Assembly (NCBI GenBank): GCA_963755705.1
Contig: CAVWKW010000001.1
Span: 496,001 to 560,000 of the forward strand
Origin: JBARDN01 sp963755705
GTDB taxonomy: Bacteria; Desulfobacterota; Binatia; Binatales; Binataceae
Reading direction: 5' to 3'
Length of the DNA: 64,000 nucleotides
Below the pieces are notes generated by a model that ran no database searches, was not told the origin of the DNA, and saw only the letters and a list, made by a program, of their open reading frames with translations. Position 1 is the stretch's first letter; each line of letters begins with the position of its first letter. The position numbers and the translations under genes are program-made. This document shows, one piece after another, positions 17,240 to 25,057 of this stretch.

Positions 17240-17497
17240 ATGAAGCGTACCCTTTCGATTCTTTCCGCCGCCGTGTTTGCCGTTTCTATGGCGGTCCCTG
17301 CGTTTGCCCAGAGCTCTTCGGGCGGCGCGGCTTCGGCGGATTCGAGCGCCCCTGCGGCTGCAGCGAGCCCGACGGCGAAGAAGCATCATCATTATCACCA
17401 CCACAAAGCGAAGAAGAGCGGCACGTCCTCGAGCTCGGATTCCAGCATGGGCAACATGGGCGCTTCCGCGGCAACGGCCAGCCCTGTGGCGAACTAA
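17240..17497 (+). CDS. Small secreted His/Lys-rich protein
   Basis: An 85-residue protein with a signal peptide (MKRTLSILSAAVFAVSMAVP, cleavage after AFA). The mature 60 residues are Ser/Ala-rich with a striking basic block, KKHHHYHHHKAKK, that could bind metal or an acidic polymer. AAGGAG lies 11 bases upstream of the ATG. A sigma-54-like element lies upstream and a good intrinsic terminator downstream, so this is a single-gene unit. Its composition recalls the lipoprotein at 8139. I do not recognise a family. Confidence 0.72.
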   Translation: MKRTLSILSAAVFAVSMAVPAFAQSSSGGAASADSSAPAAAASPTAKKHHHYHHHKAKKSGTSSSSDSSMGNMGASAATASPVAN

Positions 17498-17530
17498 TCG
17501 ATTTTAGACATTCTGAATCTCGGACCTGCA

Positions 17531-17560
17531 CCGGAGGACGGTCGCCCGTCCTCCGGTTTG
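17531..17560 (+). terminator. Intrinsic terminator
   Basis: An 11-bp perfect stem (CCGGAGGACGG and its complement) with a four-base loop TCGC is followed by TTTGTTG, 34 bases after the stop of the His-rich secreted protein. Confidence 0.75.
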
Positions 17561-17694
17561 TTGTGCCGAAGAGCGGCGCGCGGCAAGTATCTGCATCCGA
17601 TAACGCGCCCAAAAGCACTTCGCGCGTTTTATTGCTTCAATATTCCTGCTAAATTCACTAATACGCCTGAATTCATACAGGAGCGGGCGCTTGC

Positions 17695-18408
17695 GTGTTG
17701 TCAAATCGCCGCGGCTGGGCTCTGATTTTTGGTCTGCTGATCGCGCTGGTCTTCCAGTGGCGAACGGTCGCCCGCGCGAGTATTTCGCAACCGTCTTCTG
17801 ATTCCCAGGTATGCGATCCCCTCGCTGATTATTTTCTCGGCATGGAAGATTACCCGGAGGCGATTCGACGTCATCGGGTCGTGATTCAAGAGCATCCCAG
17901 CAACGCCTTGGCGCACTATCATCTGGGCTTCGCCTACGGCCTGATGGGGGAACATCAGCTCGAGCTGAGCGAGTATCAGAAAGCAATCAGCCTCGGACTC
18001 GATGACTGGCAGTTGTTTTTGAATCTCGGGTTGCTCTATCTGGACAACGGGCAGTTGCGCGACGCGACTGAGGTGCTGCGCCTGGCGACGCTGCTTGGCC
18101 CCGATCATCCGGAGCCGCATTTTAACCTCGCAATCGCCTACGAGAAGCGCGGGATGCTAAAGCCAGCGGAGCAGCAGATGCTGCTATCGCTCGAAATCGA
18201 TCCCGACCAGGTGGACGCGCACAACACTCTTGGCGCAATCTACGCGGAAGAGGGCAAGTACATGCGCGCCAGCCAGGAATGGAACGAGATCGTGCAAGCC
18301 AATCCGGACTATGCGCCCGCGCGCGCCAATTTGAACATCCTGGAGCGCGTCGAGCGCGGCCAGATCCGCAACACTTCCGTGCCCGACGGCTTTGCCGGTG
18401 AACGCTAG
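17695..18408 (+). CDS. TPR-repeat protein with N-terminal membrane anchor
   Basis: A 237-residue protein. Residues 1-28 hold a hydrophobic anchor or uncleaved signal (WALIFGLLIALVFQW). Several tetratricopeptide repeats follow: NALAHYHLGFAYGLMGEH, DWQLFLNLGLLYLDNGQL, PEPHFNLAIAYEKRGMLKPA and VDAHNTLGAIYAEEGKYMRA. TPRs mediate protein contacts, so it is probably an envelope scaffold. The start is a GTG with ACAGGAG upstream. The carboxypeptidase gene begins about 40 bases downstream, suggesting a joint role in cell-wall work; this is inference. Confidence 0.85.
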   Translation: MLSNRRGWALIFGLLIALVFQWRTVARASISQPSSDSQVCDPLADYFLGMEDYPEAIRRHRVVIQEHPSNALAHYHLGFAYGLMGEHQLELSEYQKAISLGLDDWQLFLNLGLLYLDNGQLRDATEVLRLATLLGPDHPEPHFNLAIAYEKRGMLKPAEQQMLLSLEIDPDQVDAHNTLGAIYAEEGKYMRASQEWNEIVQANPDYAPARANLNILERVERGQIRNTSVPDGFAGER

Positions 18409-18448
18409 CCCCGGCGAACGATATCGCACTCTGGCGAAAGAAGAGGCA

Positions 18449-19714
18449 GTGGTGGAACAGGTGGTGGTTTCAGATGAGTGCCAGAAAATCCTTCGCGTGA
18501 CAGCGGCCGCGGTCTGCGTGATCGCGCTCGTCGCCATATCAGCCGGCAGGGCGCGCGCGTCGCTGCGGCATCATCATTCGCACGCGGTTACCAAGCGAGC
18601 GCCAACGCATTCCGCTGTCGAACCGTACAAAGGCGCGCTTCTCGAGGATGCCGACAGCGGCAAGATCCTCTATGAAGACAACCCCGACATGGAATGGCCG
18701 CCGGCCTCGATGGCAAAAATGACGCTGCTGCTGGTTGCCGAAGATCAGCTCAAGGCCGGCCGCGTCCACCTGAGCGATCCGGTCCGAATTTCCGAGCGCT
18801 CGGCGCATACGATGGGCTCGCGGCTCGGTTTGGTCGAGGGACAGGTTTATCCGCTCAGGGAATTGATGAAGGCGGCGCTGATCAAATCGGCCAACGATGC
18901 CGCCGTCGCGGTTGCGGAAAAAATCGGCGGCTCGGTCGAGGCCACCGTGCGGATGATGAATCTGCGGGCTAAGAACCTGGGCATGGATCACACTGAATTT
19001 CACACCGTCAACGGGTTGCCGCCGCGGCCGGCGCACGATGTTGACCGCACCAGCGCGCGCGATCTGGCGCGGGTCGCGCGCGAGATCATTCAAACCACCG
19101 ATCTGCTGCAGTGGTCGAGCCTCGAGCAGACCGATTTCGATGGCGGCGTGGCAATGTTGCATACCACTAACCACCTGATTGGACATTTCGAAGGATGCGA
19201 CGGGCTCAAGACCGGGTTTACTTTTCAGGCCGGCTTTAACGTGACCGCGACCGCGCGGCGCGGCAACCTGCGTCTGGTCGCGGTGGTGCTGGGCGCGCCG
19301 TCTAATCAACAGCGCTTCGCGCAGGCGGCGAAGCTGCTCGAGTGGGGTTTTGATCACTACACGGCGGTCTCGCTGCTGAAATCCGGACAGCCGCTGCCGG
19401 TCCAGGTACAGGCCGAGTCGGGAAAAATGATCCAGCCGATCGCGGCGGGTGATCTGAAGGTCGTGCTGCCCAAGGATGACGTCGGATCGCTCAAGGTTAC
19501 CTACCAGGTGCCGAACGCAGTCGCCGGCCCTATCACCAGCGGTCAGACCTTGGGGCGTGTGGTCGCCCGCGATCGCGGTGAAGAAATCTCAGAGACTGCG
19601 GCGGTCAGCCCGATTGCGGTAGGCGCGCCGCAGACCGCGCAGGTTTCCGACGGCTGGAATCCGCCCCGTCCGACCGCATACAATGAGGCGGCTAAAGTCC
19701 AGGAGTCCCAATGA
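18449..19714 (+). CDS. D-alanyl-D-alanine carboxypeptidase
   Basis: A penicillin-binding protein 5-type enzyme of about 421 residues that trims the terminal D-Ala from peptidoglycan stems in the periplasm. After a signal anchor come the three active-site motifs in order: SMAK (nucleophile Ser and Lys), SAN in IKSANDAAVAVAEK, and KTG in CDGLKTGFTFQAG. A beta-rich C-terminal domain follows from about residue 320. The start is uncertain: TTG 18392, GTG 18398, 18449 or 18452 are all in frame. I chose 18449 because AGAAGAGG precedes it. A His-rich patch (RHHHSH) follows the signal. The stop overlaps the next tiny gene by four bases. Confidence 0.88.
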   Translation: MVEQVVVSDECQKILRVTAAAVCVIALVAISAGRARASLRHHHSHAVTKRAPTHSAVEPYKGALLEDADSGKILYEDNPDMEWPPASMAKMTLLLVAEDQLKAGRVHLSDPVRISERSAHTMGSRLGLVEGQVYPLRELMKAALIKSANDAAVAVAEKIGGSVEATVRMMNLRAKNLGMDHTEFHTVNGLPPRPAHDVDRTSARDLARVAREIIQTTDLLQWSSLEQTDFDGGVAMLHTTNHLIGHFEGCDGLKTGFTFQAGFNVTATARRGNLRLVAVVLGAPSNQQRFAQAAKLLEWGFDHYTAVSLLKSGQPLPVQVQAESGKMIQPIAAGDLKVVLPKDDVGSLKVTYQVPNAVAGPITSGQTLGRVVARDRGEEISETAAVSPIAVGAPQTAQVSDGWNPPRPTAYNEAAKVQESQ

Positions 19715-19836
19715 AAGTAGCTTCCAAAATCCGCAATCGCCGCAATCGCAAACTCGCCCGCAAGCGGCGCATCAATCCAGTCCAGGCCAAATCGCGTCTG
19801 CGCAAGATGCGCCGCACCCGAATCCGCGGCAAGTAG
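19711..19836 (+). CDS. Tiny highly basic protein (41 residues)
   Basis: This ORF starts with an ATG overlapping the carboxypeptidase stop by four bases, with AGGAG six bases upstream, so its ribosome site is excellent. The 41-residue product (MKVASKIRNRRNRKLARKRR at the start, ending RRTRIRGK) is more than 45 percent Arg and Lys and has no acidic residue. That composition is typical of small ribosomal or RNA-binding proteins. I cannot assign it to a known ribosomal family. A separate tiny basic protein lies at 39035. Confidence 0.6.
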   Translation: MKVASKIRNRRNRKLARKRRINPVQAKSRLRKMRRTRIRGK

Positions 19837-20189
19837 TGAAGAAAAATTTCCGTGTCTTCCCAAGCGTGGCTTTGGTAGCACCTGCTTGAACCGGTGCGTG
19901 GGATCCAGCGGTAAAGCCTGTGCCACGAGTAATCCCCATCTTCTGTATCGTCGTGATTGCATAGCTGGCTGACGAGCCGTCGGGCACCACTGATAGAACA
20001 AAATGATCCGCGGGTTGTGCGGATGGCTCGTTCGCCCCCATTGGCGCAGACAGCGGCTACGTTTCGCGGGAGAGGTATATCGAAAGGGTAATCTGCGCGA
20101 CAGAAAGCTCTCGGCGCGTTATGCTTTGGGGCGCCGGTGTCGCCGGCTTACGGCGATGGAATGTGACCCGTCCGGGATCAGAGGAAGCC
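19837..20189. other. Intergenic region without a supported gene
   Basis: About 350 bases between the tiny basic protein and the broken methyltransferase gene. A minus-strand frame (19772-20041) gives a Ser/Thr/Gly-rich product with no ribosome site that also runs antisense through the basic-protein gene, so I do not call it. No RNA gene or terminator was recognised. Confidence 0.4.
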
Positions 20190-20847
20190 ATGACCCTCAC
20201 GCCCAAGCTGGCGCCTCTCGCGGTCGGGATGACCGTTGCCTATCTCCTGCTCGCGATTGTCGGCTCGGGAGGGTTTGCAGCTTTCTTCGCTGATCCGGCG
20301 CGGATCGCGCTCGCGGTAGTGCTCTTTTTGATGGTCGGCGGTTCACTGTTCACCAACGCCAACCTCAACCCCGGCGAGGTAGAGGACCGCTCGGACCGCT
20401 GGGTTCTGCTCGCCTTCACGGTGCTCGGGCTGCTGGCTGGGTATCTGCCGGCATATACGGAGCGGGTGGGGTTCTGGACTTTCGGCGGCGAGGCGGTGCG
20501 TGGCTCGGCGTCGTTCTCTGCGCCACCGCTGGCGCGCTGCGACTATGGCCGGTCTTCGTCCTCGGCCGGAGGTTTGCGGGCTGGTCGCGATCCAGCCTGG
20601 GCACGCGCTGGTCACGACCGGCGTATATCGCTTCATCCGCAATCCCAGCTATCTCGGCGTGCTCGTTACCTCCCTCGGATGGGCGCTGGCATTTCGTTCC
20701 GGTGTTGGCGTGCTGCTGACGGCGCTGTTGCTCCCGCCGCTGGTTGCGCGTATCACCGCGGAGGAGGCGCTGCTGCGCAAGCATTTTGGGGCCGTGTACG
20801 ACGCCTATTTCGACCGGACGTGGCGGCTTGTTCCGGGACTCTATTGA
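20190..20847 (+). pseudogene. Isoprenylcysteine methyltransferase-like membrane protein, two frameshifts
   Basis: Three consecutive frames together encode one protein of the isoprenylcysteine carboxyl methyltransferase (ICMT/PEMT-like) family. The first frame runs from the ATG at 20190 (AGAGGAA upstream) to about 20500 with three membrane helices. The second, 20501-20577, encodes WLGVVLCATAGALRLWPVFV. The third, from 20578, encodes PGHALVTTGVYRFIRNPSYL, the SAM-binding hallmark, to the stop at 20847. One base is missing at each of about 20500 and 20577. Every segment still looks well conserved, so either the gene died very recently or the sequence has two errors. If intact it would methylate a small or lipid-linked substrate at the membrane. 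Confidence 0.75.
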
Positions 20848-21009
20848 CCCGCGCCGCCGACGTCAGCTTGAGGCATTTCAGCCGTCTATTTCGGGGAAAA
20901 TAGGACCACGCTGTTGACCGTTCCCGCGCGGACGCTCCTTGGCGCGTCGGCGGCCGCGCAGGGACGGCTGTGGGAACTTGCGGAGGCGGTAAATTGACAG
21001 GCACCTGCC

Positions 21010-21813
21010 GTGACAGATAACTTTGATCGTGCACCGTTTAATTCCTCACATCGGAGAACTTATCTGCACGACGCATCGGTAATCGCCGTCATCCCGGCGC
21101 GTTATGCTTCGACGCGTCTGCCGGCCAAGGCGCTGGCGGAGATCGACGCGGTGCCGATGATCGTCCGAGTATGGCGGCAGACCGCGATGGCGCGGCAGAT
21201 CGCGCGCGCGATCGTCGCGACCGACGACGAACGGATCGCGTCCGCAGTGCGCGCCGCGGGCGGCGACGCGATCATGACTTCGCCGGCGCATCCGAGCGGC
21301 ACCGATCGGATCGCGGAAGTCGCCGCCAAAATCGAAGCGGAGATTTATATCAATGTGCAGGGCGATCTGCCGTTCATCAGCCCTGCGGATCTCGATGCGC
21401 TTGCGGCGCCGATGCGGGCCGACGCGTCGCTAGCGATGGCGACGCTCGCGACGCCGATTGTGGACCTGCACGAATGGACAAATCCTAACGTGGTCAAGGT
21501 GGTGTGCGCGGCCAACGGGGATGCGCTGTATTTTTCGCGCGCGCCGATTCCGTATCCGCGTGATAGCGACGACGTTCCCGCCGTCGCGCTGCGCCATATC
21601 GGGGTGTACGGCTACCGGCGCGGCTTCCTGATGAAGTTCGCTTCGATGCCGCAAGGGGTTCTCGAGCGGATCGAAAAACTCGAGCAGTTGCGCGCGCTCG
21701 AAAATGGTCATGCGATTCGCGTGGTCGCCTCGGTGGCGCCATCGCTTGAAGTTGACACAGCCGAGGACCTTGCGAGGGCCCGGGCTTTTGCGTCGTCCAC
21801 ACGGCGGACGTAA
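21010..21813 (+). CDS. kdsB: 3-deoxy-manno-octulosonate cytidylyltransferase
   Basis: A 267-residue CMP-Kdo synthetase, which activates Kdo with CTP for LPS inner-core synthesis. Hallmarks are SVIAVIPARYASTRLPAKAL (nucleotide loop), IVATDDERIASAV, EIYINVQGDLPFISPADL (metal site) and ALRHIGVYGYRRGFLMKF. The N-terminal 23 residues before the family start are an extension if the GTG at 21010 is used; an internal start nearer the VIPARY motif is possible. It is followed 13 bases later by pyrG, whose product CTP is its substrate, and then by kdsA. Confidence 0.93.
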   Translation: MTDNFDRAPFNSSHRRTYLHDASVIAVIPARYASTRLPAKALAEIDAVPMIVRVWRQTAMARQIARAIVATDDERIASAVRAAGGDAIMTSPAHPSGTDRIAEVAAKIEAEIYINVQGDLPFISPADLDALAAPMRADASLAMATLATPIVDLHEWTNPNVVKVVCAANGDALYFSRAPIPYPRDSDDVPAVALRHIGVYGYRRGFLMKFASMPQGVLERIEKLEQLRALENGHAIRVVASVAPSLEVDTAEDLARARAFASSTRRT

Positions 21814-21826
21814 TCGGAGGGCTATC

Positions 21827-23485
21827 GTGGAACGCGGCAAAACCAAATTTATCTTCGTCACCGGCGGCGTGATCTCGGGACTGGGCAAGGGACTCGCCGC
21901 GTCGTCACTCGGCGCGCTGCTCGAGGCGCGCGGGCTCAAGGTCACACTGCTCAAGATGGATCCCTACATTAACGTCGATCCCGGCACGATGAGCCCCACC
22001 CAGCACGGTGAGGTTTTCGTTACCGATGACGGCGCCGAGACCGACCTCGACCTCGGCCACTATGAACGTTTCGTGCAGACCACGATGAGCCGGCGCAACA
22101 ACTGCACCACCGGCCAGATCTACGACACCGTCATCCAGAAAGAGCGCCGTGGCGACTATCTGGGCGCGACCGTGCAGGTGATTCCCCACATCACCGACGA
22201 GATCAAGCAGCGCATCCTGGCCGCGTCCGAGGGCGCTGATATGTGTATCGTCGAGATCGGCGGCACAGTCGGCGATATCGAGAGCCTGCCGTTTCTGGAA
22301 GCGGTGCGCGAATTCCGCTGGGATCTAGGGCGCGAGAACGTGCTCTACGTGCATCTGACGCTGGTGCCATATATCCCGACCGCCGGCGAGGTGAAAACGA
22401 AGCCAACGCAGCATAGCGTGAAAGAGCTGACCGGGCTCGGAATTCAGCCGGACATCCTGCTCTGCCGATGCGATCGGCCGTTGGACAAAAAGGTCAAGGC
22501 CAAGATCGCGCATTTCTGCAACGTCGAGGAAGGATGCGTGATCGCGGCGCCCGACGTGCCGACGACGATCTACGAAGTTCCGCTGCGGTTTCACGAAGAG
22601 GGCTTCGACGCGCGCGTATGCGAGAAGCTCAACATCTGGACTGGTGCGCCGAATCTTTCCAAATGGCGCCGGATCGTGAAGACCGCGCAGAATCCAAAGA
22701 CCCAAGTGACCGTCGCGATCGTCGGCAAGTACGTCAACCTTGCCGATTCCTACAAGAGCCTGCATGAAGCGATCGCGCACGGCGCTATCGCAAACGAAGC
22801 CAAAGTCACGATCGATTACGTCGATTCCGAAGAACTCGAAAAGCAGTCGCCCGAGGAGCGGCTCGCCGGCGCCGACGCGATCATCGTGCCGGGCGGGTTC
22901 GGCGCGCGCGGTACCGACGGCAAGATGCGCGCGGTGCGTTTCGCGCGCGAGAACCAGGTGCCGATTCTCGGGATCTGCTACGGGCTGCACATGATGGTGA
23001 TCGAGGCGGCGCGCAACCTGCTCGGCTTGCGCCGCGCCAACTCGCGCGAAATTTCAGAAGACACGCCCGACGCGGTTATCGACATCATGGAGGCGCAGAG
23101 AGATCTCGAGAAAAAGGGCGGCACGATGCGCTTGGGCGCGTGGCCTTGCACCGTCAAGCAGGACTCGCTCGCCTACGGATTATATCGGCGCAGCAAAATC
23201 TCCGAGCGCCATCGGCATCGCTATGAGGTGAACAACGCCTATCGCGAGCAACTCGAACAGGCTGGCCTGGTCGCCACCGGAACCTCGCCCGACGGACAGC
23301 TCGTCGAGATCATGGAGCTCAAGGGGCATCCGTGGTTCCTTGGATGCCAGTTTCATCCGGAGCTCAAGTCGCGCCCGCTCGATTGCCATCCGTTGTTTCG
23401 CGGGCTGATTCGCGCGGCAGTGCAGCGCCGCACGCAGAGCGGACGCAAGCGCGCCACCGTCAGGGAGCTTCGATCCGTGTCGTGA
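21827..23485 (+). CDS. pyrG: CTP synthase
   Basis: A 552-residue CTP synthase that converts UTP to CTP using glutamine. The N-terminal synthase domain has KFIFVTGGVISGLGKGLAAS and DPYINVDPGTMSPTQHGEVF. The C-terminal class I glutaminase domain has the nucleophile cysteine in LGICYGLHMM and the histidine in CQFHPELKSRP. The frame is open 41 codons upstream, but the GTG at 21827 follows CGGAGGG and yields the family N-terminus. It sits between kdsB and kdsA and overlaps kdsA by four bases, tying CTP supply to Kdo activation. Confidence 0.96.
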   Translation: MERGKTKFIFVTGGVISGLGKGLAASSLGALLEARGLKVTLLKMDPYINVDPGTMSPTQHGEVFVTDDGAETDLDLGHYERFVQTTMSRRNNCTTGQIYDTVIQKERRGDYLGATVQVIPHITDEIKQRILAASEGADMCIVEIGGTVGDIESLPFLEAVREFRWDLGRENVLYVHLTLVPYIPTAGEVKTKPTQHSVKELTGLGIQPDILLCRCDRPLDKKVKAKIAHFCNVEEGCVIAAPDVPTTIYEVPLRFHEEGFDARVCEKLNIWTGAPNLSKWRRIVKTAQNPKTQVTVAIVGKYVNLADSYKSLHEAIAHGAIANEAKVTIDYVDSEELEKQSPEERLAGADAIIVPGGFGARGTDGKMRAVRFARENQVPILGICYGLHMMVIEAARNLLGLRRANSREISEDTPDAVIDIMEAQRDLEKKGGTMRLGAWPCTVKQDSLAYGLYRRSKISERHRHRYEVNNAYREQLEQAGLVATGTSPDGQLVEIMELKGHPWFLGCQFHPELKSRPLDCHPLFRGLIRAAVQRRTQSGRKRATVRELRSVS

Positions 23486-24324
23486 ACGTAACCCCGGTAA
23501 CGGTTGGCGATGCGGTTTTTGGCGGTGATGCGCTGGTTTTGATCGCGGGACCGTGCGTGATCGAGAGCGCCGAGTCATGCATCCGCCACGCGGTGGCGAT
23601 TTCGGATATCGCGCGGCGAGCGGGGTTTCCGTATGTGTTCAAGGCCTCGTTCGACAAGGCCAACCGCACCAGCCACAAATCATTTCGCGGTCCGGGCCTG
23701 GATGCCGGACTTGAAATTCTGGCGCGCGTGAAACGCGAGGCCGCAGTGGCGATCCTGACCGATATCCACGAAGCCGCGCAGGCAAAGGCCGCCGCCGAGG
23801 TGGTTGATATTCTTCAGATTCCCGCGCTGCTCTCGCGCCAGACTGATCTCATCCATGCTGCCGCCGTAACCGGACGCGCGGTCAATATCAAAAAAGGCCA
23901 GTTTCTTGCGCCGTGGGATATGCGCGCCGCGCTTGCGAAAGTTACCGAGTGCGGCAATCGGCGCGCGATGCTGACCGAGCGCGGGTTCAGCTTCGGCTAC
24001 AATAACCTGGTGACCGATCCGCGCTCGCTCGTGATCATGCGCGGCTTCGGCTATCCGGTGATTTTCGACGCGACTCACTCCGCGCAGCTACCGGGAGCCG
24101 CCGCGGGCGGAGAGAAATCCGGCGGGCAGCGCGAGTTCGTTGCGCCGCTGGCGCGCGCCGCTGTCGCAGTCGGAATCGACGGCATCTTTATGGAAGTGCA
24201 CGAGGATCCCGAGCGCGCGCTCAGCGACGGCCCCAACTCCTATCGCCTCGACCAGCTTGCCGCGCTGCTCGAAGATCTGAAACGAATCGATCAGTGCGCT
24301 CGCGCGGCCGTTTCGCGCGATTGA
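23482..24324 (+). CDS. kdsA: 3-deoxy-8-phosphooctulonate synthase
   Basis: A 280-residue Kdo-8-phosphate synthase that joins phosphoenolpyruvate and arabinose 5-phosphate. Hallmarks are LVLIAGPCVIESAESCIRHA, FKASFDKANRTSHKSFRGPG, INIKKGQF-like VNIKKGQFLAPWDM and PVIFDATHSAQLPG. The cysteine in AGPCVIES and the C-terminal DGIFMEVHEDPERALSDGPN supply metal-type determinants. The GTG at 23482 overlaps the pyrG stop (GTGA) and produces the normal length. It is a TIM-barrel cytoplasmic enzyme. Confidence 0.96.
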   Translation: MNVTPVTVGDAVFGGDALVLIAGPCVIESAESCIRHAVAISDIARRAGFPYVFKASFDKANRTSHKSFRGPGLDAGLEILARVKREAAVAILTDIHEAAQAKAAAEVVDILQIPALLSRQTDLIHAAAVTGRAVNIKKGQFLAPWDMRAALAKVTECGNRRAMLTERGFSFGYNNLVTDPRSLVIMRGFGYPVIFDATHSAQLPGAAAGGEKSGGQREFVAPLARAAVAVGIDGIFMEVHEDPERALSDGPNSYRLDQLAALLEDLKRIDQCARAAVSRD

Positions 24325-24454
24325 TCGGGTCGCTCCCGATCACGTAGCGCTTCGCATAGCAAGACGCCTCTAAAGGTGCCGTGGCCGCACTCAACGAGCA
24401 CTTTGGTTTACTTGAAAAAATCTGCTTGATACCTTGAACCTACGGGTATGTTCG

Positions 24455-25057
24455 ATGAGTCTGAAGCTTATTGCCAAAGCACTTGCGGCGTTCGGAGCGG
24501 CCGCAATCGTAGTGCTTCTGGCAGTTACCATTTACGTAGTACGGCATCGCGAGGACGTGCAGGCGCTGACTAAAGTCGCCAGCGTGCTGCCCGATTCACT
24601 GCTCCACGCCAAGAATTTCCACTGGACCCAGATGAAGGGCAGCGAGATGCAGTGGGTGCTGTCCGCCTCCGACGCCAGCTATTCCGCGGATCGCACCGCC
24701 GTCAAGCTCGTCAATGCGAACTTGGCGATGACTTCGAGTGATGGCAAGGAAGTCCACGTGAATGCTCCGCAGGCCCTCCTATACATGGATGGAAATCATA
24801 TCCATCGCGCGGATCTCAGCGGTGGCGCGGTGCTTCGCTACGGCGATTTCGTCTTAAGCACCGACGCGGTGAGCTTCGACCCCGACGCGGACACAGTCAG
24901 TGCCGCGGGCCTGGTAACCGTCGAGGGGGAAGGTGTGAAGGTCACCGGAATTGGTCTGACCGGAAGTCCCAAGTCGCGAGTCTTCCAGTTGCACCAGCAG
25001 GTGAGGACCGAGATTCAGCCGAAGAAGGACACCAGTGCGAAGATCAAGAAGAGCTAA
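24455..25057 (+). CDS. lptC: LPS export ABC transporter periplasmic protein LptC
   Basis: A 200-residue single-pass inner-membrane protein. Residues 3-33 form the anchor (LAAFGAAAIVVLLAVTIYVV), then a periplasmic beta-jellyroll: HAKNFHWTQMKGSEMQWVLS and ASYSADRTAVKLVNANLAM are the LptC/YrbK pattern, with VHVNAPQALLYMDGNHIHR later. LptC passes LPS from LptB2FG to LptA. A TTG seven codons earlier is in frame; I chose the ATG at 24455. It overlaps the LptA gene by 23 bases, in agreement with the usual lptC-lptA order. Confidence 0.85.
   Translation: MSLKLIAKALAAFGAAAIVVLLAVTIYVVRHREDVQALTKVASVLPDSLLHAKNFHWTQMKGSEMQWVLSASDASYSADRTAVKLVNANLAMTSSDGKEVHVNAPQALLYMDGNHIHRADLSGGAVLRYGDFVLSTDAVSFDPDADTVSAAGLVTVEGEGVKVTGIGLTGSPKSRVFQLHQQVRTEIQPKKDTSAKIKKS

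Noticed and set aside
19772..20041. A minus-strand ORF (89 residues) after the tiny basic protein
   Set aside because: No ribosome site and no domain, and it runs antisense to the better-supported 19711-19836 gene.
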